This document shows, one piece after another, positions 44,801-56,429 of a DNA stretch of 64,000 nt. Position 1 is the first letter of the stretch; every line of letters starts with the position of its first letter. Made by a program: the position numbers and the translations under genes. This DNA is from Gymnopus androsaceus JB14. Lineage: Eukaryota; Basidiomycota; Agaricomycetes; Agaricales; Omphalotaceae. The notes beneath the pieces were generated by a model. The model worked only from the letters and a program-made list of their open reading frames with translations. It was not told the DNA's origin and did no database searches. The stretch lies in NCBI GenBank assembly GCA_009733575.1, contig ML769393.1:283018-347017 (forward strand), in the 5' to 3' direction.

Positions 44801-47800
44801 CGATATCAAAAGACGTTGGAGGTACGATAGCGGTTTGGTATTTTGAGTCTTTGAAAGTCTGATGGTTCGTTAGGTTTGCGCCTTGGTGACCGACATGGAA
44901 ATTCTGGAGGACGGGGATGAGTCAGAAATTGGGGAACGTGGTGTGAGTCTTAGTTTTCTTAGTTGAATTACTCCTTCCCTGATTTCAATCATTAGGTCAA
45001 TTTATCTGGAGGTCAGAAAGCTCGAGGTATGTCGCACAATGACGATGCTCTTGAATGTTTATTGATGTGATATTTTCAGTCTCACTCGCTCGTGCTGTTT
45101 ACTCTCGAGCCTCTATACTTTTGCTTGATGATGTCCTTTCCGCTGGTGTGTTGTATCTTTGGTTGCGCCATGAACCCTACCTTACAAAGGTCCCATCTAG
45201 TCGATGCTCATACTGCACATCATCTGTACCACGAGTGTCTCAAAGGAGAGCTCATGAAAGGCCGAACTATCATCCTTGTCTCACACCACGTCCAGCTTTG
45301 TGCTCCCGGCGCCAGCTACATTGTCGCCCTTGACAACGGTCGTGTATCCTTCCAAGGTGCTCAGGAGGCGTTCCGGTCATCTGGCGTCATCCGTACCCTG
45401 GTACAATCAACGATCGATGAAACTGGCGATGAGAAGGAAGAGCAAGCCATCGAGGAGCTCCCCGTTCCAAGTTCGCAAAGTTCGGATAGTGATCCTAATT
45501 CGGAGACTGTCACTATCGCTGCTCCTGCTTCCGCTCCCGCCAAAGCAGATAGGAAACCTGCGAGGAAGGTTGTTGAGGAGGAGACGAGGGCGGTCGGTCG
45601 TGTGAGTCGGGAGGTTTGGTTAACCTATGTGCGTGCGTGCGGTTCGTATTGGTATTGGATTCTGTTTGGAGTTGTGCTTGTGCTGGCTGCGTTGAGTCCA
45701 GTTGCGGAGAACGGATGGTTAAAGTGAGTTTTGTGTATGTGTCTTCTCCTTTGGACCTGCGCTGATTTGGGATGAAGAGTGTGGTCTGGGTCAGTTTTAG
45801 AGCAAGACCATCAAAAGAGTCCGACTTATTACATTGGCATTTATGCACTGGTGAGTGCTTGTTTTGCCAACGTCTCGTGCTCGAAATAAGCTGATTATCC
45901 GTACCGTAGATTACTGCCGCAGGTCAACATTTTTTTGAGGGCCGCATCTGGGTCTCGTTTACTGACTATATGTCCTAGGTGTGGTCGTTAGTACTACACG
46001 CTGGCTCGTGCTCTGTATGTATATTCTGTTTGTCGCGCCATACTGAAAAACTAACAGCTTTTCTAGACAGCGGCTCTATCCATGCGTCAACCATCCTGTA
46101 CCAACGTGAGTCTCAATTCAAGGTTTCAGCGTTACATGCTCAAATGTGTATTAGGTATACTGGAATCTGTGCTCTTTGCAGATATGCGATTCCACGACAC
46201 AATTAATCGCGGGCGGCTCCTGAACCGTTTTGGCAAAGACTTTGAAGGAATTGACAGCAGCCTGTCTGACAACTTTGGACGTTCAATACAGTATGCCCTA
46301 TCAGCAACCGCTACTCTTATCAGTATTAGTGTAGTCGGCGGGCCCCCATTCGTGATTGCTGCATTCCTTCTCGGTATTGTTTACTGGAATGGTAAGCTTA
46401 TGCTCATAATCAAGCATTAGAATTGCCGCAACTAATGGTCTTACAGTTGCGAAAGTTTATAATCAAACCTCCCGAGATATGAGGAGATTAGGTGCAGTGT
46501 GAACCACTTTGATCTTAAATTTGTTTTACTAATCTTTTCAACAGACTCTGTCACTAGGTCGCCACTTTACTCCATCAACGGAGAGACTATTGCCGGTGTC
46601 ACTATCATCCGTGCTTTTGGTGCATCCAGCAAGTTTTTGAGGGACATGCTCAGGTGTTTGGATACGGTAAAAAAATCACACCTTAGTCTCCCGGCTCACT
46701 CTGACAACTCCTTTTAGAATGCCAACCCTTACTACTGGATGTGGGGTGGTACGTTTCTTGAATGAGACTTCCAGCACTGCCCTAATATTCTGTTTGCAGT
46801 GAACAGGTGGCTTTCTATCAGGTTCAATGTTTTATCTTCATGCATTCTGGGCGCCATAGCTTGTATCGCAGTTGTCAACCCGGCGATTTCAGCGTCCCTC
46901 GCTGGATTCTCCATTGCATTTGCCAACACCGTTACAAATGATCTCCTCTTCATGGTTTGCAGTGTTTATTTTGTGATTTCGCTCTTTTTAATCGCTTTCC
47001 TTTAGGTGAGAAGATTTGTGGGTTTGGAACAAAGTATGGTGGCCTTGGAACGCGTCAAAGAGTTTTCCTCGCTAAAAAGTGAAGCGCCCGAATTTATCGA
47101 ACCTCGACCGCCTGCAAGCTGGCCCTCTTCTGGTGCGATAAAATGCGAAGATCTCGTTATACGTTATGCTGTGCGTCAAGCGTTCGCCTCTCTTTCCTAT
47201 TCTGATGTTTGCCTTAGCCCGAGCTACCCAATGTTCTACACAAGTTGAACTTCGAGGTTCATCCCGGAGAAAAAGTCGGGATTCTTGGTCGCGTATGCTG
47301 GATCCCTTCACATCCTGAACTTTTGCTCATGATCTTCTTGATGATCTCCTTAGACTGGCTCTGGAAAGTCAACCCTAGCTTTATCATTTTTCCGATTTGT
47401 TGAAGCAACTGAAGGACGCATATTGGTAAACAATGGTCTCCTATAAGCAGACTTGAAAATACACTGACGATTCAGTATAGGTGGACGATATCAATATTAC
47501 CCATGTGGGCCTTAGTGACCTTCGGAGCAAGTTGACAATTATACCTCGTACGTTGAGTTTCTATGTCCTGAACGTCTTACTCATATCGATTACAGAGGAC
47601 CCTACCATCTTATCTGGGACACTGCGTTCAACATTGGATGTATTTGATGAATACGAAGATGTAGAAATTGTGAGACACTTTTGAATCTCCTCCATGGATC
47701 ACGTACTAATCCGCTTCTGCAGTTCGAAGCTTTGCGCAGAGTTCACCTGATCCCATCTTCTGATACTCCTGCTGAGGATGAAGGGACGATCAATGCTAAT

Positions 47801-48449
47801 GTTTTCCGGAATCTCGACTCTTCTGTATCAGAAGGCGGCGAAAACTTCTCCACAGGGTATGGCTGTTCTGCGTTTCTTATGTGAATCTTATCAACAACGT
47901 CAATAGTGAGAAGCAACTGCTGTGCATGGCGCGCGCGATTTTAAAACGATCAAAAATCCTGGTCATGGACGAGGTGAGCTCTTACTTTTTATTGTGCATT
48001 CCAGTTCTCGCTAATTATCGACTCTTTCAGGCTACTGCCAGTGTCGATTACGCTACAGATGAGCTAATTAGCAAAACCATCAGACAGTAAGCAGCTTCAG
48101 TAGTTGAATTTGCCCCACTGACTCTTTGACAGAAACTTTGCTGATTCCACGATCCTTACCATCGCGCATCGGTTGAGGACAGTGATTGATTATGATCGGG
48201 TGAATGTTGTTCTTTTTATTCAGATTTCTTTTTGCTAAGCCCCCATATAGATCATGTTATTAGACCAAGGACGTATCGTGGAGTTTGACAAGTGAGCTTA
48301 ATGTTCAAATGAGCCATGGCCAGGCAAGCTAATGATATCATTTTAGACCACAAATTCTTCTTGCTGACTCTTCTTCAAAATTCCATGCTTTATGTAAAGC
48401 AACTGGAAAGGATGAGTTTTCAACTCTCAAAAAACTAGCTGGCCTTTGA
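41898..48449 (+). CDS. ABC-C (MRP-type) full transporter, copy B
   Basis: Same exon layout and nearly the same protein as copy A, offset by about 19,025 bp. It keeps TMD0, NBD1 (GKLGSGKT near 44455; LSGGQKAR near 45005; ASILLLDDVLSAVDAHT), the linker, the second membrane domain and NBD2 (TGSGKSTLALSFFRF near 47360; ENFSTGEKQLLCMARA; KILVMDE...ATASVDYATD), ending KKLAGL, TGA 48447. Substitutions are scattered (HECLKGELMKGR for HECLKGGLMQGR; RFGKDFEGIDSSLSDN for RFGKDFEEIDSSLSDD). The stretch around 43.8-44.6 kb, introns included, appears identical to copy A. The unresolved first exon join is shared. No stop or frame break specific to this copy was found, so both genes may be active. Upstream lies the LINE instead of an intact cyclophilin. 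Confidence 0.88.
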
Positions 48450-48570
48450 AGCCGGATTTTAAAACAAGTATTTAGGGTTGATTTGATGATGATTGAATGT
48501 TAGAATATCTTGCTTGAGTTCCTTCATTGAATTAACGGTCTTAATGAGGTTGAAGGTCCAATCTGGCACT

Positions 48571-48672
48571 GCTTCCTTAGCTCAGTCGGTAGAGCGCCAG
48601 TCTCATATTTGTACGATGAGGGACTGCTGTCTCATAATCTGGAGGTCGCAAGTTCGAGCCTTGCAGGGAGCA
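48571..48672 (+). tRNA. tRNA-Met(CAT) with intron, copy B
   Basis: Cloverleaf read by eye: acceptor GCTTCCT/AGGGAGC, D stem GCTC/GAGC, anticodon stem CCAGT/TCTGG with the U-U pair also seen in yeast elongator tRNA-Met, anticodon CAT, T stem GCAAG/CTTGC around TTCGAGC. A ~29-base intron interrupts the anticodon loop one base after the anticodon. All stems pair, so this copy looks functional. It lies about 120 bp downstream of ABC copy B, as the damaged copy does after copy A. Confidence 0.85.
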
Positions 48673-48871
48673 ATAATTGGCTGTAGATTTTCTCCTTTTC
48701 CTTTTTCGAGCAAAAGCAACAAAACACAACTGTTTATAACCACTATAAAAAAACATTACTCAAAGTTCGTTCTCAACTTAAATACATGACCGCCCCGAAC
48801 CCTCCAACATTTCGAAACCGAAAATTTTCATTTTGGACACGACTCGGACGCGACGATTTCTCAACTCTGAA

Positions 48872-49645
48872 TCATTCGTGGCAGAACCCGTTGCTGTTGG
48901 TGATAAAGTCAACACTTCCATCGGGCTGGGTCTGGCCTCCGAAGTTGTCAGCATCGGTCGCGTTGTGGCACTGAGTGAACAACGAGCAGGTCAATTGGGT
49001 GGATCCTCCCTGTAAGGTGGTTAGTATTTAGGTTTTTTTGGTAAAGCCGACACTGTACAAACTCACCTTGCCGTTGACATCATGGTAACTGTTAACAAAG
49101 ACGCATCCCTCGACGTTGAGGCACATAGTCTCGCAATCTATAAACAAGGCGTCGTGCTCAGTTTTTCTTGTGTGTAAACAAGAGCGAAAGTACTGACCGG
49201 CAATAGTGTCAACCAATCCATAGGTCATGTAGTCGCTCGCCTGTGTAGCACCAGTGAGATTGTAGAATGTTTGGTCCCATCCATTTTGGGGAGGAGGGTT
49301 GGGAGGCGGGCAGTGAAGACAGCCGGGGATAAGATCAAGGATGAAACAGATGATCTATGATACGTGGAAAGGATGAAAGTAAGCATCGACTTCACTGCGT
49401 CACGTATAGGTACTACTTACACTATCCAAGAGCCAAACGAACTCCTGTCCGATGTTTGCGTCTGATCCATAGTACCAGCCGGGGTTGGCACCGGACTCCC
49501 AAGGCGGGATGGGAGCACCGTAGTGGTTCGCTGGGGTAAGAAGTTCGCCAAGGGGGCCAGCCAACGTTTGGTAAACGTCGGCGGTAGCGTGAGCACCGGC
49601 GCTGAAAACCGCGATAGCAGCGACGAGAGAGGTGAAGAAACGCAT
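48872..49645 (-). CDS. Secreted Cys-containing protein, unknown function
   Basis: Starts at 49645 with a signal peptide, MRFFTSLVAAIAVFSAGAHA, then TADVYQTLAGPLGELLTPAN and GANPGWYYGSDANIGQEFVW. Further exons encode LDLIPGCLHCPPPNPPPQNG and TFYNLTGATQASDYMTYGLV, then DCETMCLNVEGCVFVNSYHD. The last exon reads GSTQLTCSLFTQCHNATDAD, GGQTQPDGSVDFITN and CHE, stop TGA 48872. The C-x3-C-x5-C block followed by a later C-x5-C recalls PAN/Apple-like folds. Related sequences are, as I recall, frequent in agaricomycetes and sometimes named fruit-body-specific; that name is not supported by this sequence alone. Splice joins are inferred. Confidence 0.65.
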
Positions 49646-50032
49646 ACTTTTCAGAAGTAAGTGAGTAGACTCGGAAGGAGGGATCCTTTGAGATGTCGGA
49701 TTGGACGGTAGATGGTTTGCTTTTATACAAGTCCTACCCCCGCGCAAGTCTAGTCCACCTCCTGGTTCCTTGAGACGTTAGAAAGTTCCCCCGGAAGGTA
49801 CTTCTCGATTCCTAGTGGACAAAGATGGACAGGTACTGCTCCGTCTACATAAGACGGATAGTTTGAATTAGACAGGAGCAAAGAGGGACGTGCGTCCCTT
49901 ACTAGTGGCTCATTCTCGTCTATTGCGAGTTCTCATTGGCTCTTCGATGACTGCGAAAGGAACGATATCAGGATCATCATTCACGTTCGAGACTCGTCGT
50001 TCAACTTGAACTAAGTTCTTGACAGAAACACA

Positions 50033-50290
50033 ATGAATCGAGAACGGGAATTTACTTACTCGGCCTCGGAGTCGGTGTATACGTCCGGCAATACGGACTT
50101 TATGTATAATAGTCCGTTCAACAAGATGCGATCACCACTTGAACGTCAGAGTGAGGCCTCGATGAAGAGCGTTCGGAGTGACATCAGAAGTTGGACTTGG
50201 AAGAGAAGCGGAGGCTCCGAAAAGCAGGCAATTGCTACAATCGGTTTTTCTCTGGAGAGATTTACTGAAGCTTGGAGGCTATGGCCGTAA
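50033..50290 (+). CDS. Hypothetical 85-residue ORF
   Basis: Single open frame MNREREFTYSASESVYTSGN to ERFTEAWRLWP, Ser/Arg-rich, with a purine-rich leader AACACAATG before the start. There is no recognisable domain, and its place between a secreted protein and an ankyrin gene says nothing about function. It may be a small gene or chance. Confidence 0.3.
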   Translation: MNREREFTYSASESVYTSGNTDFMYNSPFNKMRSPLERQSEASMKSVRSDIRSWTWKRSGGSEKQAIATIGFSLERFTEAWRLWP

Positions 50291-50299
50291 ATTATCAGA

Positions 50300-50820
50300 G
50301 TTTTTAACATCATGAATATTTAGATTCATTATAGGCTCTTCATGATACTTTGAATTTCAGCCGTCCTGTCAAGAACCTGTCCTTGCTTAATGCATTTACG
50401 CACGACACTGACGTTGGTGCTGTAAAACGGATATCAATACTCAACTTGGCGGCTCCGACTCGGAAAGTTCCTTGAAAACTCAACTGCATGCGTGTTCGAA
50501 GACGTCGCGAGTGTTCACGGAATTCAAGTCGCAAATAGCTGTTTAACAGAGGAACATTCCCAACGTCATTATAAAAGAAAGACTAGCAGATATATCTGAT
50601 CAGCGCTCTGCACGTTCGGCATCTGAGAAATGAGGCATGAGGAACGAACGGTTCCTTGAGTCGACATTCACATCAACGTCGAGTTGACCTTGTACAGGCA
50701 GGCATTTGGAGGCAACTGGAACGAAAGAGGGTGTTTCATCCTAGTCCTGTAGAAATTGGCCAATTATTTGTTATACATGTCGTATCATAAATCCTGGTGA
50801 AAACAACGCCACTACGATTA
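50300..50820. other. Intergenic, nothing identified
   Basis: No believable exon on either strand. The right part is probably the 3' untranslated region of the ankyrin gene. Confidence 0.45.
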
Positions 50821-51590
50821 TTAGTCCTCGTCGGATCCAGAGCCAGAGCCAGAACCAGCTTCGCCATCATCATCATCTGCAACATCGAACATTAGCATAG
50901 GCTTTGAATTAGCTTCTGTCACTCACCACTGGCTATATCGTCCTGTGAGATCGTGGTAGCCTGCGCCTGCGCCTTTCTAAACAACTTTCTTGTCTCTTCA
51001 TCAGTTGGTGGAATGAAAGTTATCGCCAATTCGCCATTCTTGTCTCGAATCTTGGTGTCAGCGCCTGCCTCTAGGAGAGATTCTACCATGTAGGAACGAA
51101 TGCCATCGTCTTCTAGCTGACATGCAAGATGAAGGGGAGTAGCGCGGTTAATGCGATTGATAGGGTCGACGTCGCATTCATCGTGTGAGAGAATGTGTTC
51201 TAGGACGTCAGTTGAGCCATTCTGGACGCTGCAAGTACATCAGAATGAGGAAAGTTTTGAAGAGAATGAATCTCACGCGATGTGTAAAGCTGGTTCATTC
51301 AGGATAAGTACGTGAATATGCTCGTTTCAAGTCTGTTCCATACCGGTATTGCCTACTCTGCGATGATCTTTCGATCAGAATGAATCAGAGAAATAGCAAG
51401 AACATGGCTTACCCATCTTGAAAGTTTATATCGAAATCACCAGCCTCAAAGACTTCTAATAGCATATCCTCATTATCTTCTCTAGCTGCGGCCAGTAATC
51501 TTTGGTCTGGAAGGAATTATCATCTCTGCTTGTAGGAAATATCGCAGTGACCTACGCACTGTTATTTGCGCCTTCCTCAGTTTCGGACAT
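50821..51590 (-). CDS. Ankyrin-repeat protein
   Basis: Exon 1 is short (MSETEEGANNSA, from 51590). Later exons read DQRLLAAAREDNEDMLLEVF and EAGDFDINFQDG, then NEPALHIA and SVQNGSTDVLEHILSHDECD, then INRATPLHLACQLEDDGIRS and VESLLEAGADTKIRDKNGEL: three ankyrin-like repeats with TPLHLA and LL-GAD motifs. The tail is acidic and Ser/Gly-rich (DDADDDGEAGSGSGSGSDED, stop TAA 50821). The layout is that of the small fungal ankyrin proteins similar to yeast YCR051W, whose role is not established. It is divergent from the kinase gene, with under 100 bp between the starts. Confidence 0.8.
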
Positions 51591-51667
51591 GATAATAGAG
51601 AAAAGAAAAGAAGTGTGATTAGCTCTCGGGTTACGCCGCACAGCATGTTCACCACGGACCACCATCT

Positions 51668-53077
51668 ATGTCCTCGACAGATGTATTCATCTCTCCCTCA
51701 AAATCCTTTCAAAAGCTGACAATCCGTTGCAGGAAAATGTGGATGATTTCTTAGATGAAAGCGAAGAAAACGACTTTGAGATAATTGCTGAAGGCCTCGC
51801 ATCTTCCGTTTCAAAAACTTGGGCTTCTGTGGACAATGGGGAGCCTCAGCTCCTCGCTATAAAGTCATCCACAACGATAAAGAAATGGGCAAAAGAACCG
51901 CACGATATAATCAAAGAATGTAGATTGCTCAAAGGTCTTTCTCATCCCAATGTACGCAGCATTTCCCTCGTTGGAATCACGGATTTTAACCTCTTTCATT
52001 GCAGATTATCGAAGTGTTTGACTTTTCAATGGACGAGTGTCAGAGCACGATGAACATATGGATGCCATACATTCCGTACTCACTCCCTGACCTGTTGGAT
52101 TCCCCCCACTTTACACCGACAACGCCACATTTTTACAACATTCCTTCTCCTCACCCGCTCACTCATGACGCAAATCATCAATGCCGTAGCCTACCTTCAC
52201 GTACACCAGATCGCACATCGTGATCTAAAACCAGCAAATGTGCTACTTACCTCCACCGGACGCGTAGTGGTCATCGATTTCGGGATTGCTTGGAATGGGT
52301 CAGACGAAGAAGATGCAAAGAAGAGTGATTTGTGGCCAGAACAAAAGGACAAGATGTATTTCGAGGTATCTACTGGGTTCGTTTCCTTTTATTCCTTTGA
52401 CATCACAAACCAAAGCTTGCATCTGTAGACCTTACCGTGCCCCAGAACTGCTCTTCGGGACGCGCTCCTACAATGCGTACGCTATAGACCTATGGAGCCT
52501 TGGCACACTATTTGCAGAGTTTTTCACCGAGCTTGCGCCCGTATCATCCTCCGACTATGAGTACGCTCCACCGAACACCCGTTACTGCCGTACATCCCTC
52601 TTCGATGCCTCCCGGGGAGAAATCGGTTTGGTCTGGAGCATTTTTAAGATTCTAGGTACACCTCGAGAGCCGAACGACGAGACGGAAGATAAAAAGAGTT
52701 GGGCCTGGCCTGGATTCAAAGACCTTCCCGATGCGCAAAAGGTAGAGTTTACCAAGGTGGATGGGGTGGAACTAGATGAGCGAATTTTCCCGAATTTGCC
52801 CAAAGGCAAATGGGACGATTCATCGCCTGTTGATTTGATACGTAGGCTCGTCCAATATCCACCAGAACGGAGGATACAGGCAACAGAAGCACTAGAGCAC
52901 GCATTCCTCTCACCTGCTGGTTTGTACGGCGAAGTTTTAATACCGGAAGATTTGCAGGCGGGAATTTCGGCTTCGGGTTCCAACGGAATAGGGAAGGTGT
53001 TGATTGTCGAGCTGAACGGGGCACGGAGGACACTAGGCGATATGCTGTTAGAGACATTGAGCTCGAGTTGTGTATAA
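51668..53077 (+). CDS. CMGC-like (CDK/CAK-type) protein kinase, frame broken twice
   Basis: Likely start ATG 51668 (MSSTDVFISPSK). The frame must shift by one base at the AAAA near 51700 to enter LSKADNPLQENVDDFLDESE. The kinase domain then has the VAIK-like LLAIKSSTTIKKWAKE, ECRLLKGLSHPN, catalytic loop IAHRDLKPANVLL, VVVIDFGIAW, and the CMGC-type activation segment VSTGPYRAPELLFG, spliced in phase through an intron near 52378. Then IDLWSLGTLFAEFF and a C-lobe ending LLETLSSSCV. A second break at the T-run 52130-52134 separates LLDSPHFTPTTPH from TRSLMTQIINAVAYLH; removing one T joins them. The two changes are +1 and -1. All catalytic motifs (Lys, HRD, DFG, APE) are present. It resembles fungal Cak1/Csk1-like kinases, but this is not firm. 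Confidence 0.7.
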
Positions 53078-53527
53078 TGTCTCATCTGGTATTGGTCAAA
53101 TGGATCGACTTTTATACTAGGGCAGATACGGTCGGTCTTATGATTAGTTGAAGTTTAGTTGAAGTTTACTTAGCAGAACAACGTGGAATTGAGAAATATA
53201 GATGGAAATCCTTGTGCTTCACTGTCAGTGCCACTGTCATCCCCTGGTCACCAACATCAAAAATTTCTATAGAGACGCCCACACAAGTCTACAGGTGCAT
53301 ACAGAGCTATCTTTTCGAAGGACAAGCACAACGACCTCATTGTTCTCCGGAAACAAGGTCACCACTGGCCCCAAAGAGCTCTCAACTTTCAGTGACGTAT
53401 AAAATGTGCGGCTTTCGAAGATTCGAGGCAAAGTTTTCTAGCCCTTTTGGCTTTGGATTATCATCCTCATCTTCTATTTTCGCTCTGCGAAAGTCTGTAC
53501 TATTTGTTCTTACTTACTCTTACTATA

Positions 53528-55285
53528 ATGCAGCCCTGGATTGGAACCGGTTCCAACCAACATCGAGCCTCTAATCACGCATCTGCTCCTGGTTCGCGGC
53601 CGCGGCTTGGTTTTGGGCTTGGGCATAATCCCTTGCCCGATCCTCCAGCTATCGTGCCTGGTTTTGCTGGGCTCGCGCATATGAGTCGATATCCTCACAC
53701 TCATGCCTCTGGATCCCATCCTGGCGGACCCCATTCGTCGCCTCCCACTTCCTGGTGCGTTTTATGAATCTCCCAATGCGAGACAAAAGTTGACTGTTTT
53801 TGTAGGTCCGGCTGTCGATATGTACATCGACGAAGCGCAGAATGCTGCCTCAAGTAGGTTTCGCAAGTTTTTACATCGTCAGAACTGTAACAATTCCTTT
53901 TTTCTCCAGATTCAGCTCGAGGCTCTCAAACCCTTTCTCAAACTCTGGAAGGGACTCGGACTATTCTCTTCTTGCTCCACCCATAATAAGAGAAGTCGGA
54001 TTCAATCGGCAGAGTAAGTACATTATGATGTACCAATCCTAGCCACAGCATGATGACTGTCGTTCATTGCAGATCCTCCGAACCGTTCTTCTCAAGAACC
54101 ACCATCTCAAAATGCCCCAGAACCTCAACCTACCTGTAAATATGACTTTTCTTCATTGTTATGTTAAACTGACTTTTTTTCCGTATTTAGCCAATCAACC
54201 GAACCGCCGAAGAACATCGAGAAGGTCAAGAGACCATCCAGGTGGTCCTCCGAGTACTTCTTCAAGCAGTAGTAGCTCGAGCAGCTCTCCAAGTAGTTCT
54301 GCGGGCGATCCAACTCCTTCGGGACCTCCACCCCCTTTGAATAATCACTTTCCTTACCCTGGAAATGCGCCTCCCCCGACGCCTGCTTTCATCCCAATGG
54401 TTCCAACAACACCTGTCGCTCATCATTACCACTATTACTTTCCTTCGCCTCCAAGACCGCCACAGCCGCCACTTGCAAACTGGCCTCAGGTCCCTCTTTG
54501 GCCCACGCCCGCTATTCCCGCAGTGTTGCTGCAGCCTGCAGGACCTACTCCAGTATGGGAGGCTGGAACGTTTCCCGTATCCAGACTCGGTGATCCCGTC
54601 CCTTTACGCGTCCACCCTCACATCCTTTATAATCCTATCGATCCAGCTCTGCCAGTCTTGCAATGGGATGTTGTTCTCCGTGCGGAGCAAGCTCGTCTTT
54701 TGACAGGAAAGGGCTTGATTAGCCGACCTTTTCTTGGTGATGAGGCGGTAATACCTATGGCTCTTAGACAGACTCCACCAGCGGGCACGGGGGCTGGCGG
54801 AACGACTGCAAAAATTGACAACATTTGGATTGAGAGTGACACCTTCATACTTGCGTGGTGGATGCAATATTGGGGCCCAATCATTATCGAAAAATCAACA
54901 ATCACCGGTTCGAGACGTGTTGGATGCGATCCAAGCGTATCTCTCTATTCCACTCACGAATAGAGACTACAGGAGAGCCGTGCAAGTTCAGACGCAGATG
55001 GAAGGTGTAAATCATGGAAATGCAATGCGTCTACGGGCTGCAAGACGCTTACGTGCATCGAATGGTTGCGAGTTGCGGAGTGTGGCGCTGAAGGGACGTG
55101 CGCTGGAAGATGGGTGGTCGAGAAGGATGATGGGTGCGGACCCAGGAGAGCCTTCGATTTATCGCAGAAGCGATGTTCTGGGATCCTATCGACGATTCAT
55201 GGGGCTCAGACCGGTCGTTTACTCGGATGGTTCTTGGAAACTTCTGCTTGGGCTTGCACCCGGCCCTGTTCCCAAATTTTACTGA
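53528..55285 (+). CDS. Pro-rich protein with C-terminal DUF6699-like domain
   Basis: Starts MQPWIGTGSNQHRAS and is Pro/Gly/Ser/His-rich for about 300 residues, including a polySer run and SGPPPPLNNHFPYPGNAPP. Four introns join in phase: donor GTGCGT (about 53755) to TGTAG, GTAGGT (about 53851), GTAAGT (about 54013) and GTAAAT (about 54136). The C-terminal half has PHILYNPIDPALPVLQWDV, AVIPMALRQTPP, DTFILAWWMQYWGPIIIE, RDVLDAIQAYLSIPL and YRRSDVLGSYRRFMGLRP, the layout of the fungal DUF6699 family (function unknown). At the A-run 54890-54894 the frame must lose one base to pass from WGPIIIE to SPVRDVLDAI. Stop TGA at 55283. The domain call comes from pattern recognition. Confidence 0.65.
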
Positions 55286-55611
55286 TTTCACCGCGATTAT
55301 AATGATTTCATGCCAATACTTTCGCTGATTTGATATAATAATATACTTATTACGGCGGGCCACGATCACTGTGTACAGTACGTTGTTGTATAGTACGCTA
55401 ATGTTCATAAAAGTGATTTATGTAGAATTACAACAATCCAAAAGACCCACAAAACGAGAGGAATGATTCTAAGTAATGAATGGTATGTTGTCGTATAAGG
55501 AAATGTTCATGAAAATCGCGCTTCCGAGTCCACAATCCAAACGTGTCGCGTCAAACGGCCATTCTCGAGCCATAAATGCAAAGTCCAAAGAGCGTGAAAT
55601 GTAAATTCCTC

Positions 55612-56429
55612 CTACCACCCAGCTCCCAATGCAGGATGAACGGGTGCCTGCATACCGAGAATACCTCTCGCCTTGCTAGGTACAGTGCGCCGATCTACAC
55701 GTTCCTCGTCTGCTTCATAATCGTTTTCAATCAAAGCGCGTAATGCTGCTTCGGGGGCTCCAGATCTTCATCGTCCACAACAAAAGTGCGAGTGACCATG
55801 ACGTTGGAATCAAGTTCATCAGGATTGACTTCAGGGCTGAGATCTAGAGTTGGTTGTAGTAGTTTCAAGTCTCAACGTCTGACGTCTGAAGGTATGCAGG
55901 GTTGAGGGATTGATCGCGGGGGAAGGCTCGTCCAAGGGAACCAGTGGAGCAGTTGATTTCTCGGGTAAAGACTTCGTCGATTTGGCCAGCTGTCGAAGCA
56001 GGGCAAGCATGGGAGGCCGCAAACAAAGTTTAGAAAGAGTTGACAATAATGTAATCAAATAAGGGACTTACAGGCTCGCCTACGGTTCTGGCATCCTTCT
56101 CGCTAATCCTCCGTCACTTTATTTGTCGAGATATCCGGCGTCGATTGGCTGGCGGGGTGTACCGAACGAATAGATATGACGACAGCAGCGTTGTGACGTA
56201 AAGCATGAGACTGAGCGTGATGAAAAGGAATACGTTTCTCTTTAGGCGGTATTTGCTGGCTTGATGAACGGGAAAGATCGAAGTAGAACCACAGAGGAAA
56301 CGCTCTGGCGAGATCCCAAAGAGATTAGGTACTTGACTAGCTGAAGGCGAACCAACTTACAGCAATAAGGCCGCAACAATAGTAGAGCACGCCGATAAAT
56401 CGTATGTAGAGAGCTGGATTTGAAGACAT
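55612..56429 (-). CDS. Small membrane protein, unknown
   Basis: Exon 1 (from 56429) encodes MSSNPALYIRFIGVLYYCCG with GTAAGT after IA. The next exon reads RFLCGSTSIFPVHQASKYRL and a membrane span NVFLFITLSLMLYVTTLLSS, then YLFVRYTPPANRRRISRQIK with a possible stop near 56118. Downstream coding-like blocks (KSLPEKSTAPLVPLDEPSPA; SPEVNPDELDSNVMVTRTFV; ENDYEADEERVDRR...; LGMQAPVHPALGAGW, TAG 55612) may be its cytoplasmic tail or a separate gene. A break at the run of five Gs near 55753-55757 needs one more base to join VDDEDLEP to EAALRALIEN. The gene model is tentative. Confidence 0.4.

Noticed and set aside
52582..53085. 167-codon minus-strand frame
   Set aside because: Antisense of the kinase C-lobe, which has the catalytic motifs.
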